A DNA stretch of 64,000 bases, taken from Bacteroidota bacterium (GTDB lineage: Bacteria; Bacteroidota; Bacteroidia; Bacteroidales; JAGONC01). Numbering within the stretch: position 1 is the first letter of the stretch; every line of letters begins with the position of its first letter. Both the position numbers and the translations under genes were made by a program. The DNA lies in assembly GCA_022711405.1 (NCBI GenBank), contig JAKLFC010000015.1, positions 1 through 64,000 of the forward strand, read 5' to 3'. Shown piece by piece: positions 35,201-43,376 of this stretch. The notes beneath the pieces are model-generated. The model saw nothing but the letters and a program-made list of their open reading frames with translations, had not been told where the DNA came from and did no database searches.

Positions 35201-38118
35201 GTGTGGATGATCATTTTTTTGACGACTTGCTCATTGCCTGACCGGATCACCAGCAGATAAATGCCAGGGGAGAGGCTTAATCCGTGGAATAATTCGGTAA
35301 GGGACCTTGTGCCGGGGCTGACCGATTCATTGTGTGCCAGTGTGATGCCGGCAATATTGAGCAGGCGGAGGTCGTATGTATCGGTTGCAGCCTGATCGAT
35401 CGTGATCCTGACATCATGGCTGTTTGAGGGATTGGGGAAGATCAGGGCTTTCAGGTCCGATGGCTGCTGGAGCTTATCGGTGGCTTTGATGCGGAACGGT
35501 CTCCATAACGACCTGACACGTTCGCCGGCAACGTTATAGCCCCTGACGGTCCAGTAAAGTGTTGTTCCCGGTTCAGCCCGGAGCGCGGGAATCGTTGCAT
35601 AGGAACGGTCGCCGATCGAATCGCTGTAGATGACATTTCCTGCGACCAGGTTCGGCTGGGTGGAAATGAAAAGCGTGTACTGTCCGAGGGGGCCGTTCTC
35701 GGCTTCCCACGTGAAGATCATTTCGGGCGGATTGATCTCTTCTCCGTCGCCCGGGGTCAGCAATTCGATCTCATCGAGGGTTGAATTGACGATGTAAGCC
35801 ACATACCAGGGCATGATACTGTCGAGTCCGTCAAAGTACCATAAGTCGGTGGTGATCTCAGGAGTGAGCATGAACACATCCATGGTCAGCAACGAGAGGT
35901 TGATGCCATCTTCCGAATTCTCCAGGTTTTCCAGGGAGGCTTGCACCGAATGCTTGAAATCGGTGGTCACGGTCGTCTCCGACGAATAGGTGCCTTCCCA
36001 GCTTGTGGTTTCTCCGGCGTGGATACGAAACACATGGGGAATTTTAGCCGTCTGCCCCATTTCACATTTCACTTCGTAGGTGTTGGTCGCCTCGTAGGTA
36101 GAGCTGGAACCGGCCGATACGCTCATGGTCCCGGATACCCCGCCGGTGTGGGTGACCCATGAGAGGCTGATGATCGGATCAACACCGTTCTGGTCCACTG
36201 CTTCGTTCAGGTCATAGCGCGCATCAGCTTTCCAGTCCGACAGCATCTCTCCGTTCGGCTCATTCACATAGAACGGGAAACCCTCGATAGGCCTGGGTTC
36301 AGGGACGACCGAATAATTTTCCACGCGGAAGAGATACTGCAGGGAGTTTGGGATGGGGTAGACCAGTTCGGTCGTATCCCACCAGGGATAGAGCGAATAT
36401 TCGAACCGCCAGATCTCCGGGACTTTCCAAAGAAAGAAGCCCTTATCCTGGTTATCCGGTCTGAGCTTGAATGCCAGATCATAGGTAACCGTAATCTCCG
36501 TTTCATGTGCAACTGTTTTTTTGAAGAGGTTGCAATATTTATACTCTTCACTCAGCGATCCGTTTATCTTTTTAAGGTCGCTTTTTACGTCAATGCTTTC
36601 CCCGATGCTCCACTGGTCTTCGGTCGTATTGGAGACGTCGACACTTTCTGAGTTTTCAATGCTGAATTCCAGCGAGCTTGCCTCGGTGGTATTGTTATAA
36701 TGCGTGGAGTCCCAGGCGTACCAGTCCATACACACTGGTGGTGCACCGTCGATGATTCCCACCAGTGTCCACAGGTCTCTGACCGAGCCGCCCCATTGGA
36801 TGGTGTCGTTGAGGTTGGGACTTGTGACAATATCGTCATCATCGAATAACCAGTTGTCAGACTGGAAACCGGCGGCATTGAAGTGTTTGTTACCGTCGGG
36901 GAAGAAGATCCAGTTGTACTGCCGTAAACCGTTAGGCCCGTCGATTGCATCCGACCAGTGGGTGGGGATCAGTTCAAAGGTGCCGCACATCTGCAATCCA
37001 CCGGAAATGGTACCAGGTGGTGATATTGAAGAAGGAAGGGTGATTATACCTTCATGGACTTTCACATAGTAACCGTTGTCGTCGCGGTATTCCATGTAGC
37101 GGACGGCATAGGTTCCGTTAGAACTCGTATAGGTATCGATTCCGAAGTGAGTGATCCTGTCGGGGTACTGTTCGTTGGATTCCGAGGTTTTTTTACCCCG
37201 GATCGATCCTTCCAGAAGTGCAAATCCCTGTACATCGGTTTGGGAAAAATTAGCATCAACGCAGCTGGAGACTGTGAATGTTGTTTTTCCCCCGGACACT
37301 GCAGGAACGAACTTATAGACATATGAATCAGCCCCGCTGGTACTGACCACCACGTATTCATTGCCCAGGACATCGAGGCGTTTGACGATCCCGGGTGTCA
37401 TCAGGCCGTGCAGTGTCGTCATCTGGTCGCAGCCCGATTGATACACGAACTGGTTTTTTGTTTCGTCCCAGGCAAACTGTTCGATGATCCAGCTTCCGTA
37501 ATGGGACGATGAGGTGGTATCATCGAACGTAAGGAAGTACAGCATCTCATTTAGCTCAAATGCTCCCATCCGCATCTTCTGCGGATTGGAGGATGATTCC
37601 ACGCAATACGTGTAGGGATCCAGGTCGCTGCTTTCAGGGATCTGGGCAAAACAATCGGTATAATGGTGGTCGTCTGACCCAATGCCGGCATCGACATTGT
37701 TCTGGATCTGCTGGTAGTACCACAGCCGGCCTCCGTAGGTAAAGGTGAAGACCCGCCAGAGGTTGATGCCGTCATCATACGGATAGGTCTCTCCGCCATA
37801 CCCGAATTCAAGTTGATTTGACTTATCGGGACCCATGTAAAAGGGAGTCAGGTTTCCATTGGTGTGGTTCTGACGGAATGTATATACCATCGGAAATGAG
37901 TACAGGGTAATATCTTCGTAGTTGAAGACATAAATGACTCCGTTATAGGTCCCGCAGGTCACGCCATATCCTCCGTATTCGCCGCTGTACCAGCGCGCGC
38001 TGCTGTTGTCGTGAAAAGGATTGTCAGGAGTGATATCCTGGGCCGAAAGGAGAACAGGAATAATGATCATGCTGAGAATCAGATTGATCCTCATGACGGG
38101 AGGGTATAGCTTTTTCAT
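35194..38118 (-). CDS. Large T9SS-secreted protein, paralog B of the cassette
   Basis: 974 residues; a later ATG at 38094 would also give a good signal peptide. Paralogous to the 884-residue protein over its whole length: GVIYVFNYED, GGRLWYYQQIQN, DCFAQIPE, CVDANFSQ, YMEYRDDNGYY, LWTLVGIIDGAPPV, SIGESIDV, FFLWKVPEIWRFEY and YPWWDT all have direct counterparts. Residues 660-730 are the Ser/Thr-rich alternating stretch (TYEATNTYEVKC, AGETTSWEGTYSSETTVTTDF, HSVQASLENL in order). It differs by an extra fibronectin/Ig-like domain at about 784-878 (ending VRGYNVAGERVRSLW). Sorting domain at about 887-974 (ALIFPNPSNS, YLLVIRSGNEQVVKK). First gene of the three-gene minus-strand cassette. Confidence 0.8.
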   Translation of the reverse strand: MKKLYPPVMRINLILSMIIIPVLLSAQDITPDNPFHDNSSARWYSGEYGGYGVTCGTYNGVIYVFNYEDITLYSFPMVYTFRQNHTNGNLTPFYMGPDKSNQLEFGYGGETYPYDDGINLWRVFTFTYGGRLWYYQQIQNNVDAGIGSDDHHYTDCFAQIPESSDLDPYTYCVESSSNPQKMRMGAFELNEMLYFLTFDDTTSSSHYGSWIIEQFAWDETKNQFVYQSGCDQMTTLHGLMTPGIVKRLDVLGNEYVVVSTSGADSYVYKFVPAVSGGKTTFTVSSCVDANFSQTDVQGFALLEGSIRGKKTSESNEQYPDRITHFGIDTYTSSNGTYAVRYMEYRDDNGYYVKVHEGIITLPSSISPPGTISGGLQMCGTFELIPTHWSDAIDGPNGLRQYNWIFFPDGNKHFNAAGFQSDNWLFDDDDIVTSPNLNDTIQWGGSVRDLWTLVGIIDGAPPVCMDWYAWDSTHYNNTTEASSLEFSIENSESVDVSNTTEDQWSIGESIDVKSDLKKINGSLSEEYKYCNLFKKTVAHETEITVTYDLAFKLRPDNQDKGFFLWKVPEIWRFEYSLYPWWDTTELVYPIPNSLQYLFRVENYSVVPEPRPIEGFPFYVNEPNGEMLSDWKADARYDLNEAVDQNGVDPIISLSWVTHTGGVSGTMSVSAGSSSTYEATNTYEVKCEMGQTAKIPHVFRIHAGETTSWEGTYSSETTVTTDFKHSVQASLENLENSEDGINLSLLTMDVFMLTPEITTDLWYFDGLDSIMPWYVAYIVNSTLDEIELLTPGDGEEINPPEMIFTWEAENGPLGQYTLFISTQPNLVAGNVIYSDSIGDRSYATIPALRAEPGTTLYWTVRGYNVAGERVRSLWRPFRIKATDKLQQPSDLKALIFPNPSNSHDVRITIDQAATDTYDLRLLNIAGITLAHNESVSPGTRSLTELFHGLSLSPGIYLLVIRSGNEQVVKKMIIHTE

Positions 38119-38284
38119 GGGAATTAGATTTTCTTGATCTAAATGGCGACGTGCAAAAAAGAAGCGATAATAATAAAAAAATAGTGTCCTATGTATCCAT
38201 TTTAAAAAAATGTTACACAGTTCCTGGTATCATTTCTTCCGGAATAAAGAAAGTGGATGATGGAAGGTTTTACTGAAATAAAAG

Positions 38285-38308
38285 TCCTGAAAGCCTTTGC
38301 TTTCAGGA
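38285..38308. repeat. Perfect 10-bp hairpin in the gap before the HigBA island
   Basis: TCCTGAAAGC and GCTTTCAGGA around a CTTT loop. No T-run follows on either strand, so a terminator is not clear. The gap 38119-38461 (343 bases) also holds a GC-rich hairpin and a comM relic; the part nearest paralog B (38119-38270) is AT-rich and must hold its promoter, but I see no clear TAnnTTTG there. Confidence 0.6.
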
Positions 38309-38333
38309 ATCCTGATCAGCCCCTATCCTCTGG

Positions 38334-38359
38334 CCCCTTCCCCCACCCGGGGGAAGGGG
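38334..38359. repeat. GC-rich hairpin after the comM relic
   Basis: CCCCTTCCCCC / GGGGGAAGGGG, a perfect 11-bp stem with a 4-base loop, 16 bases beyond the stop codon of the comM relic. A related GC-rich hairpin follows the intact comM at 39215-39234, so both comM ends have the same kind of structure behind them. Confidence 0.8.
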
Positions 38360-38374
38360 AAATACTGACCCTTC

Positions 38375-38444
38375 CTTACGTCCCCCAGCTTTCCCTGTTG
38401 AGGCTGCGGTACTGGATCGCTTCGGCCAGATGTTTAGAAGAAAT
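38375..38444 (-). pseudogene. Relic of a second comM 3' end
   Basis: Read on the minus strand this encodes [18 protein letters not shown] then ESWGT and stop, against [16 protein letters not shown] then ESWGT at the end of the intact comM at 39247. The 58 bases 38375-38432 match 39246-39303 with four differences. No other part of comM is present on this side. Either a local duplication or a foreign comM end carried in with the toxin-antitoxin genes. Confidence 0.88.
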
Positions 38445-38461
38445 CTTTATTAGGGGGTTGA

Positions 38462-38752
38462 TTATTCGATGGATATCTGAAGATTCTTCCCCAAACCGAC
38501 CTTCAATATCCTATAAAACGTTGACAATTGAATTTCACTCTTCCCTGACTCGATCCTGGAAATGTAACTCTTTTTCGTTCCTGTTCTTTGTGCAAGCTCT
38601 TCCTGGGTCAGATTAGCTTCTTTTCTGGCCTCTTTTAGTAAGACACCCAGCCTGAAAGCCATTGCATCCGTCTCAAATTTTTCCCTTTCTGGAGTTCCTT
38701 TTTTGCCGTACTCCTTTTCTAAGAGTTGTTCGAATGTGGTTATTCTGGTCAT
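38462..38752 (-). CDS. higA: HigA-type antitoxin, XRE-family HTH
   Basis: 96 residues. A helix-turn-helix of the Xre/Cro type occupies about residues 45-90 (ANLTQEELAQRTGTKKSYIS, RIESGKSEIQLSTFYRIL). Antitoxins of this type bind the toxin and repress their own promoter. The start overlaps the toxin gene by four bases (ATGA), toxin first, the order typical of higBA. The 3' end is 17 bases from the comM relic. Gene and partner are AT-rich compared with comM, a sign of acquisition. Confidence 0.92.
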   Translation of the reverse strand: MTRITTFEQLLEKEYGKKGTPEREKFETDAMAFRLGVLLKEARKEANLTQEELAQRTGTKKSYISRIESGKSEIQLSTFYRILKVGLGKNLQISIE

Positions 38753-39096
38753 TTTAAATTCCTGTTTTTATAGCTGAAATATTCACGTCTGAGCTTTTGT
38801 GCTAATTCAATCTCTTTCTTTGGGGTCTTCCGGGTTTTCTTAAGAAAACAATTGACAAGGACAATGAGCTGTTTATCATCAAAAAAGGATAATATCCTTA
38901 TCTCTTTAAAGGTCGTGCTGATCCTTATTTCATATAATCCATCAGAATCTTTCAGGCATTTTAAAAACTTTTGTGGAACCTGCTCGGTATGCTGAACCAT
39001 CCAGAGAACATAAAGAATTTTTCCTCTGACTTTGAAATCCTGCTGAACATAGAAGCTGATAAAATAATCTCCCCAAAATATAATCTCTCGTATCAC
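38749..39096 (-). CDS. higB: HigB-type toxin (RelE/ParE superfamily)
   Basis: 115 residues from GTG 39096; no other start codon lies nearby in frame. Family segments: IIFWGDYFISFYVQQDFKVR, KILYVLWMVQHTEQVPQKFL, GLYEIRISTTFKEIRILSFF and a C-terminal FLKKTRKTPKKEIELAQKL. HigB toxins are ribosome-dependent mRNA interferases. The basic C-terminus with KKTxKTP is characteristic of this phage-derived-like Gp49 branch. With higA it forms a complete type II module whose promoter and operator sit just upstream at 39101-39130. Confidence 0.92.
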   Translation of the reverse strand: MIREIIFWGDYFISFYVQQDFKVRGKILYVLWMVQHTEQVPQKFLKCLKDSDGLYEIRISTTFKEIRILSFFDDKQLIVLVNCFLKKTRKTPKKEIELAQKLRREYFSYKNRNLK

Positions 39097-39100
39097 GGCA

Positions 39101-39130
39101 CAAAGTTAACTATATGGTTAACACAATCAA
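39101..39130 (-). promoter_or_regulatory. higBA promoter with overlapping GTTAAC operator
   Basis: Minus-strand TTG (39128-39130), 19 bases, TAACTTTG (39101-39108): a full consensus promoter. Two GTTAAC hexamers at 39105-39110 and 39117-39122 form an inverted repeat across the -7 box and spacer, the place expected for HigA autorepression. The predicted start of transcription falls at or within a few bases of the GTG, so the toxin mRNA may be nearly leaderless. Confidence 0.75.
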
Positions 39131-39214
39131 AAAAATACCTATAAATTATTCTTCCAGTAAAGCGGAGACATCAAGTCACTGCTTCACCGTAGGCCAGCCC
39201 CCTTCTCCTAGCCT

Positions 39215-39234
39215 CCTCCCCCGAATGGGGGAGG
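39215..39234. repeat. GC-rich hairpin after comM
   Basis: CCTCCCCC / GGGGGAGG with a GAAT loop, extended by imperfect outer arms (CCCCC at 39198-39202 and GGGGG at 39241-39245). It follows the comM stop directly and could end its transcript. Counterpart of the hairpin at 38334-38359. Confidence 0.75.
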
Positions 39235-39246
39235 TTGGGAGGGGGC

Positions 39247-40785
39247 TTACGTCCCCCAGCTTTCCCGGTCGAGGCTGCGGTACTGGATGGCTTCTGCCAG
39301 ATGCTCGGCCGAGATGGTCTCGCTCTGGTCCAGATCAGCGATGGTGCGGGCCACCTTAAGGATGCGGTTGTAGGCGCGTGCCGACAGGCTCAGCCGCTGC
39401 ATGGCATTCCTGAGCAATTCCTCACCTGCTTCTCCCACCCGGCAGATCTTCCGGGTCAGTTTAGTCGACATGTGAGCGTTACAGTAGACTCCCTTTTCGT
39501 TCTCGAAACGTTTTTCCTGCATCTGTCGTGCAGCGATGACCCTGTTGCGGATGGTCTCACTTACTTCGGCGACACGTTCCTGGTTCAGTTCTTTAAAAGG
39601 AACGGGGATGACCTCCACGTGCAGGTCGATGCGGTCGAGCAGCGGTCCGCTGATCCGGTTGATGTATTTCTGGACCAGTCCGGGCTGGCATACACAATCT
39701 TTGTCGGGATGGTTGTAATATCCACAGGGACAGGGGTTCATGGCCGCCACGAGCTGGAAACTGGCAGGGTACTCCACGGAAAAGCGGGCGCGGGAGATGG
39801 TGACGATCCTTTCTTCCATGGGCTGGCGCATTACCTCCAGGGCCGATCGCTTGAATTCCGGCAGTTCGTCCAGGAACAAAACACCGTTATGGGCCAGTGA
39901 AATCTCCCCCGGCTGGGGATAGGACCCCCCGCCAACCAAACCTGCGTCGCTTATGGAGTGATGGGGTGCCCGGTAAGGCCGGGTGGTGATCAGCGAGGAG
40001 TGGTTGCTGAGCTTTCCGGCAACCGAATGGATCTTGGTGGTCTCCAGGGCCTCGTTGAGACTAAGCGGCGGTAGGATGGATGGCAGCCTTTTGGCCAGCA
40101 TCGTTTTGCCGGATCCGGGCGGACCGATCAGAATGATGTTGTGTCCGCCGGCAGCCGCGATCTCCAGCGCACGCTTGATGTTTTCCTGTCCTTTGACGTC
40201 CGAGAAGTCGAATTCATAATCGTTGAGGTTCTGATAAAATTCTGCCCTGGTGTTGACCTTGACGGGTGTCAGCTCAGTTTGCTGGTTAAAAAATTCAATG
40301 ACCTCCCTGATGTTTTCAACACCATACACATCAATATCGCTTACAATGGCTGCTTCCCTGGCGTTGATTCTTGGAATGATCAGGCCCTTGAATCCTTTCT
40401 TCCTGACTTCAATGGCGATGGGCAGCGCCCCCTTGATGGGCTGCAGGCTGCCATCCAGCGAAAGCTCGCCCATGATGATATAATCTCCAACTCTGGAAGG
40501 ATTGATCTGCTCGGAAGCGGCCAGGATACCGATGGCGATGGTCAGGTCATAGGAGGAACCCTCTTTTCGGATATCCGCCGGCGCCATATTGATCACGATC
40601 TTCTTCCCCGGGATCTTATGCCCGATGTTTTTCAGGGCCGCTTCGATCCGCTGGTGACTCTCCTTGACGGCGCTGTCGGGCAGTCCCACCATGAAGAAGT
40701 TGACACCCTGGTCAATGTTGACTTCAATGGTGATAGTGATGGCATGAATGCCATGAAGGGCACTTCCAAATGTTTTGACGAGCAT
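39247..40785 (-). CDS. comM: YifB/ComM-family Mg-chelatase-like AAA ATPase
   Basis: 512 residues, full length. N-terminal ChlI-type Lon-like domain ([40 protein letters not shown]), then the AAA module with Walker [21 protein letters not shown], sensor and DELPEF, the [12 protein letters not shown] zinc-like motif and the C-terminal [18 protein letters not shown] domain. ComM is a hexameric helicase that extends DNA uptake recombination (branch migration) in naturally transforming bacteria. In Acinetobacter the gene is a hotspot for resistance islands. Here the 3' end abuts a toxin-antitoxin island that carries a second comM end. Confidence 0.96.
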   Translation of the reverse strand: MLVKTFGSALHGIHAITITIEVNIDQGVNFFMVGLPDSAVKESHQRIEAALKNIGHKIPGKKIVINMAPADIRKEGSSYDLTIAIGILAASEQINPSRVGDYIIMGELSLDGSLQPIKGALPIAIEVRKKGFKGLIIPRINAREAAIVSDIDVYGVENIREVIEFFNQQTELTPVKVNTRAEFYQNLNDYEFDFSDVKGQENIKRALEIAAAGGHNIILIGPPGSGKTMLAKRLPSILPPLSLNEALETTKIHSVAGKLSNHSSLITTRPYRAPHHSISDAGLVGGGSYPQPGEISLAHNGVLFLDELPEFKRSALEVMRQPMEERIVTISRARFSVEYPASFQLVAAMNPCPCGYYNHPDKDCVCQPGLVQKYINRISGPLLDRIDLHVEVIPVPFKELNQERVAEVSETIRNRVIAARQMQEKRFENEKGVYCNAHMSTKLTRKICRVGEAGEELLRNAMQRLSLSARAYNRILKVARTIADLDQSETISAEHLAEAIQYRSLDRESWGT

Positions 40786-40793
40786 GGATCGAT

Positions 40794-40822
40794 CGGATTA
40801 ACCTGTTTTACCTGTTAATCCG
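40794..40822. repeat. Inverted repeat between gldB-like gene and comM
   Basis: CGGATTAAC and GTTAATCCG, a perfect 9-bp stem with an 11-base loop, nine bases before the comM ATG. It could terminate the upstream gldB-like transcript or fold in the comM leader. Confidence 0.55.
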
Positions 40823-40863
40823 GAAACACACTGAAATGTGACCCTGTTTTCAAAAAATTTACA

Positions 40864-41874
40864 TTAATTTTTACCGGGCTTGTAACCTGACTCCTGGAGA
40901 ATCCTGCGGCTATCCTTTTCAGCCAGCAGGTCCTGTAACCTCATTCGGGGATGAGTTTCCATGTAGTTACGGATGATCTGCCAGCCGGTCCATGAACCGA
41001 GGCGGGCCGGTGAATCAGGGAATCCCCGTGTGAAGGGGCCATCGGTGAAGAATTTATTGATGATCTGGATATCCGTCGAATAAAGAATTTCATTTTCAAT
41101 GAAGAATTTCCAGAGGTTTGCTTCATTCTCATGGCACCATTCGACCTGAAGGCCCGTATATCCGATCTTGACCGAATCCGGCTGAAAGGGCAGCAGCGCA
41201 TCCTGGAAATAGAGTTTCTTGCCTTCAACGATCATCTTATCCAGCACGTTATCACCGGGATACTGGTCCTGCATGTGATAAGCGGCCACCGCTACAATAC
41301 AGTCCCTCAACAGGTATTCCTTCGTGAACCTCCTGATGACATAGGAAGGCAATCCCAGCTGCCTGTAGGGCTCGTACCCGTCACCCAGGTACATATCCAG
41401 TGCGATCAGCAGGTCAGGAGGCTGAAAAAGAACGGGATTCTGATAATCAATGCCTGATATGTACGTGTAAACCTCCGGTACGTTGTGATCGGGAAAATAA
41501 AATGCATAATATCGGAATGCCTCATTCAATTCACGCCGTTGTTCCTTGATATCGGGAAACACTTCCATGGTTTTCCGGTACAGTTGCTGTATAAAAGGAT
41601 CATTGATGTAATGTACCAGTTGCAGAATGCCGGTGGAGTCAGGAGGGACATTCCCCAGAAAAACGGAATACGTACCTGTCATTTCAGCGATCTCCCAGGT
41701 CATTTGTGTGGTGTCGGCAGAAAAGAGTGCCTGCTCGTACCGACTGATCTTCAGACCGGGATCCGGTACCTGTTTGATATCTGTCTCCTGCCAGGGTGCT
41801 TTATGTGAACCGCACGAAAGTGTCAGGAATATTAGTGAGAACATCAGGCTCTTCCAGCAATTGCTTTGTCCCAT
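40864..41874 (-). CDS. gldB: GldB-family gliding motility lipoprotein
   Basis: 336 residues. Lipoprotein signal with lipobox LTLSCGS (lipidated Cys21). Family segments: DPGLKISRYEQALFSAD, WEIAEMTGTYSVFLGNV, HYINDPFIQQLYRKTMEVFP, PDLLIALDMYLGDGY, YVIRRFTKEYLLRDCI, and the RLGSWTGWQIIRNYMETHP end. GldB is needed for gliding in Flavobacterium; in non-gliding Bacteroidota its role is less clear and may concern the T9SS/gliding complex. Shares a strand with the barrel gene 23 bases upstream, so cotranscription is likely. Confidence 0.88.
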   Translation of the reverse strand: MGQSNCWKSLMFSLIFLTLSCGSHKAPWQETDIKQVPDPGLKISRYEQALFSADTTQMTWEIAEMTGTYSVFLGNVPPDSTGILQLVHYINDPFIQQLYRKTMEVFPDIKEQRRELNEAFRYYAFYFPDHNVPEVYTYISGIDYQNPVLFQPPDLLIALDMYLGDGYEPYRQLGLPSYVIRRFTKEYLLRDCIVAVAAYHMQDQYPGDNVLDKMIVEGKKLYFQDALLPFQPDSVKIGYTGLQVEWCHENEANLWKFFIENEILYSTDIQIINKFFTDGPFTRGFPDSPARLGSWTGWQIIRNYMETHPRMRLQDLLAEKDSRRILQESGYKPGKN

Positions 41875-41897
41875 CGCTCGATGATGAAATGTTTCCG

Positions 41898-42512
41898 TTA
41901 AAAGATCCGGATCCCCAATCCGATCAGGAAGGCATCCTCCCTGAACTGGTTATCTCCTTCGTAGATATCGTTCAAACCCCATTCATACCTCACATCCAGC
42001 GTGAAAATGAAGATGTCGAGCGATCCTCCGACCTGGTAGCCCCAGTTGGTACTTTCCAGAAGATCCACAGCACTTTTCTCAAAATCTTCAATGCCGTTTT
42101 TAATAAACTCAACACTTTTATCATGGGCAAATGACATCACAGGGCCAGTATAGACCAGCAACCTTGTGAACTCCATATCAAAAAATTTGATTCCCAGCAG
42201 CAGGGGTACATCGATGCTGTTGATCTCAAAATTGATCTGGTTATCATCGCCATTGTCATTCTGGAAGAGCTCACCACCTTTTTTAGTGAAATAAGCTTCC
42301 GGTTCAAAGACAATATGTTTGGTGAAAAAAATCCTCAGGAATGCCCCACCCTGATAGCCTGTGATCTTATCGCTGGTATAGTCGGTCAGGTCAGTGGATA
42401 CATGTGAAGTGGAAATTCCTCCCCTGAAGCCAAAATCCACCTTATTCTGGCTCAGGGTGGAAAAGGTGAGGAGGATGCAACACAGGAGAAATGTTGTTTT
42501 CTTAATCCGCAT
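41898..42512 (-). CDS. Outer-membrane beta-barrel protein (PorT/OMP_b-brl type)
   Basis: 204 residues. Signal peptide (to about 21, ending TFSTLSQ), then strands typical of small Bacteroidota barrels: VDFGFRGGISTSHVST, GYQGGAFLRIFFTKHIVFEPEAYFTKKG, VPLLLGIKFFDME, LLVYTGPVMSFAH, WGYQVGGSLDIFIFTLDVRYEWGL in order. Ends in an aromatic GIRIF, the usual barrel terminus. Precedes gldB. Divergent from another PorT-like gene with 157 bases between. Function unknown. Confidence 0.85.
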   Translation of the reverse strand: MRIKKTTFLLCCILLTFSTLSQNKVDFGFRGGISTSHVSTDLTDYTSDKITGYQGGAFLRIFFTKHIVFEPEAYFTKKGGELFQNDNGDDNQINFEINSIDVPLLLGIKFFDMEFTRLLVYTGPVMSFAHDKSVEFIKNGIEDFEKSAVDLLESTNWGYQVGGSLDIFIFTLDVRYEWGLNDIYEGDNQFREDAFLIGLGIRIF

Positions 42513-42529
42513 GGCCTGGAGGAATGAAG

Positions 42530-42537
42530 CAAAGATA
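42530..42537 (-). promoter_or_regulatory. -7 element (TATCTTTG) for the barrel-gldB genes
   Basis: Exact minus-strand TAnnTTTG 18 bases before the ATG at 42512. No TTG at -33. Confidence 0.5.
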
Positions 42538-42637
42538 ATGATTTTCAGAGACAGAATCCAGTACGTGAAACGATATATTCAGCGAAATGTTATTTAAGGG
42601 CTCTTTTTTCATGTGTTATAGAACCATCTTCTTTTCG

Positions 42638-42645
42638 TATTTTTG
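42638..42645 (+). promoter_or_regulatory. -7 element (TATTTTTG) for the PorT-like gene
   Basis: Exact TAnnTTTG, 25 bases before the chosen ATG at 42670. Its position favours ATG 42670 over the ATG at 42643, which overlaps this box. Confidence 0.55.
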
Positions 42646-42669
42646 TACATTCAAACAATACTTCATCCT

Positions 42670-43353
42670 ATGAAAAAAATCGCTTTTGCATTGTTTTTAT
42701 CCGGACTGGTTGCCATTTCCAGTGTGACGGCTCAAACAAAACCGTTCCGGTTCGGGATTAAACTATCTCCCAGCCTGGGGTGGCTCAAGCCAAATACTGA
42801 AGGTTACGAATCCCAGGGTGTTGATGTCGGCTTTGGGTGGGGATTCATGTGCGATATTACCCTGACGGACAACTATTTCTTTTCCACTGGTTTTGATATG
42901 GAATGGAATTATGGCGGCCTGCAATATCCTGACATCTATGACGCAGATACGGTGACGCTGACCAGGGATTATAAACTTAAGTATATTGACATCCCTCTGT
43001 CCATTAAGATGAAGACCAATCAGTTTGAAAAATGGGCCTTTTTCGGACAGCTGGGTCTGGCCCCGGGATTCAGGATTGGGGCCACGGCTGATGATTCCTA
43101 CCGGTTTGCCAACAATAGCATCGCTGAGAAGAACAAGACCGATATCACAGACGATATCAATCTGTTCCGTACTTCCGTTCTCATAGGAGCCGGAACCGAA
43201 TTCTACATCGATGAATCCACCTGCATTGTAGCTTCGCTCTCGTTCAAGAACGGGATCACCAATGTGTTGAAAGGCACCAACGCTGTGGACAAATCCCTCA
43301 ATGAAAAAGCACATTACAACGGCCTGTCATTGAATATCGGAATCATCTTTTAA
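42670..43353 (+). CDS. PorT-like outer-membrane barrel protein
   Basis: 227 residues from ATG 42670, which begins a good signal peptide (MKKIAFALFLSGLVAISSVT, then AQ). Strand-rich body: FRFGIKLSPSLGWLKP, GWGFMCDITLTDNYFFSTGF, YKLKYIDIPLSIKMKTN, FFGQLGLAPGFRIGA, TSVLIGAGTEFYIDEST, and an end in NGLSLNIGIIF, a typical barrel terminus. PorT/SprT proteins are outer-membrane parts of T9SS, but this broad family includes many unrelated barrels, so a T9SS role is not established. Precedes nadE by 23 bases. Confidence 0.82.
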   Translation: MKKIAFALFLSGLVAISSVTAQTKPFRFGIKLSPSLGWLKPNTEGYESQGVDVGFGWGFMCDITLTDNYFFSTGFDMEWNYGGLQYPDIYDADTVTLTRDYKLKYIDIPLSIKMKTNQFEKWAFFGQLGLAPGFRIGATADDSYRFANNSIAEKNKTDITDDINLFRTSVLIGAGTEFYIDESTCIVASLSFKNGITNVLKGTNAVDKSLNEKAHYNGLSLNIGIIF

Positions 43354-43376
43354 CCGTTATACCCAATCCCTGCAAG

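Noticed and set aside
38257..38616. Plus-strand frame across the comM relic and higA end
   Set aside because: Runs through a hairpin, a relic and antisense higA; no signal of its own.
38119..39246. Insertion sequence carrying higBA
   Set aside because: No transposase, no terminal inverted repeats and no target duplication beyond the comM ends.
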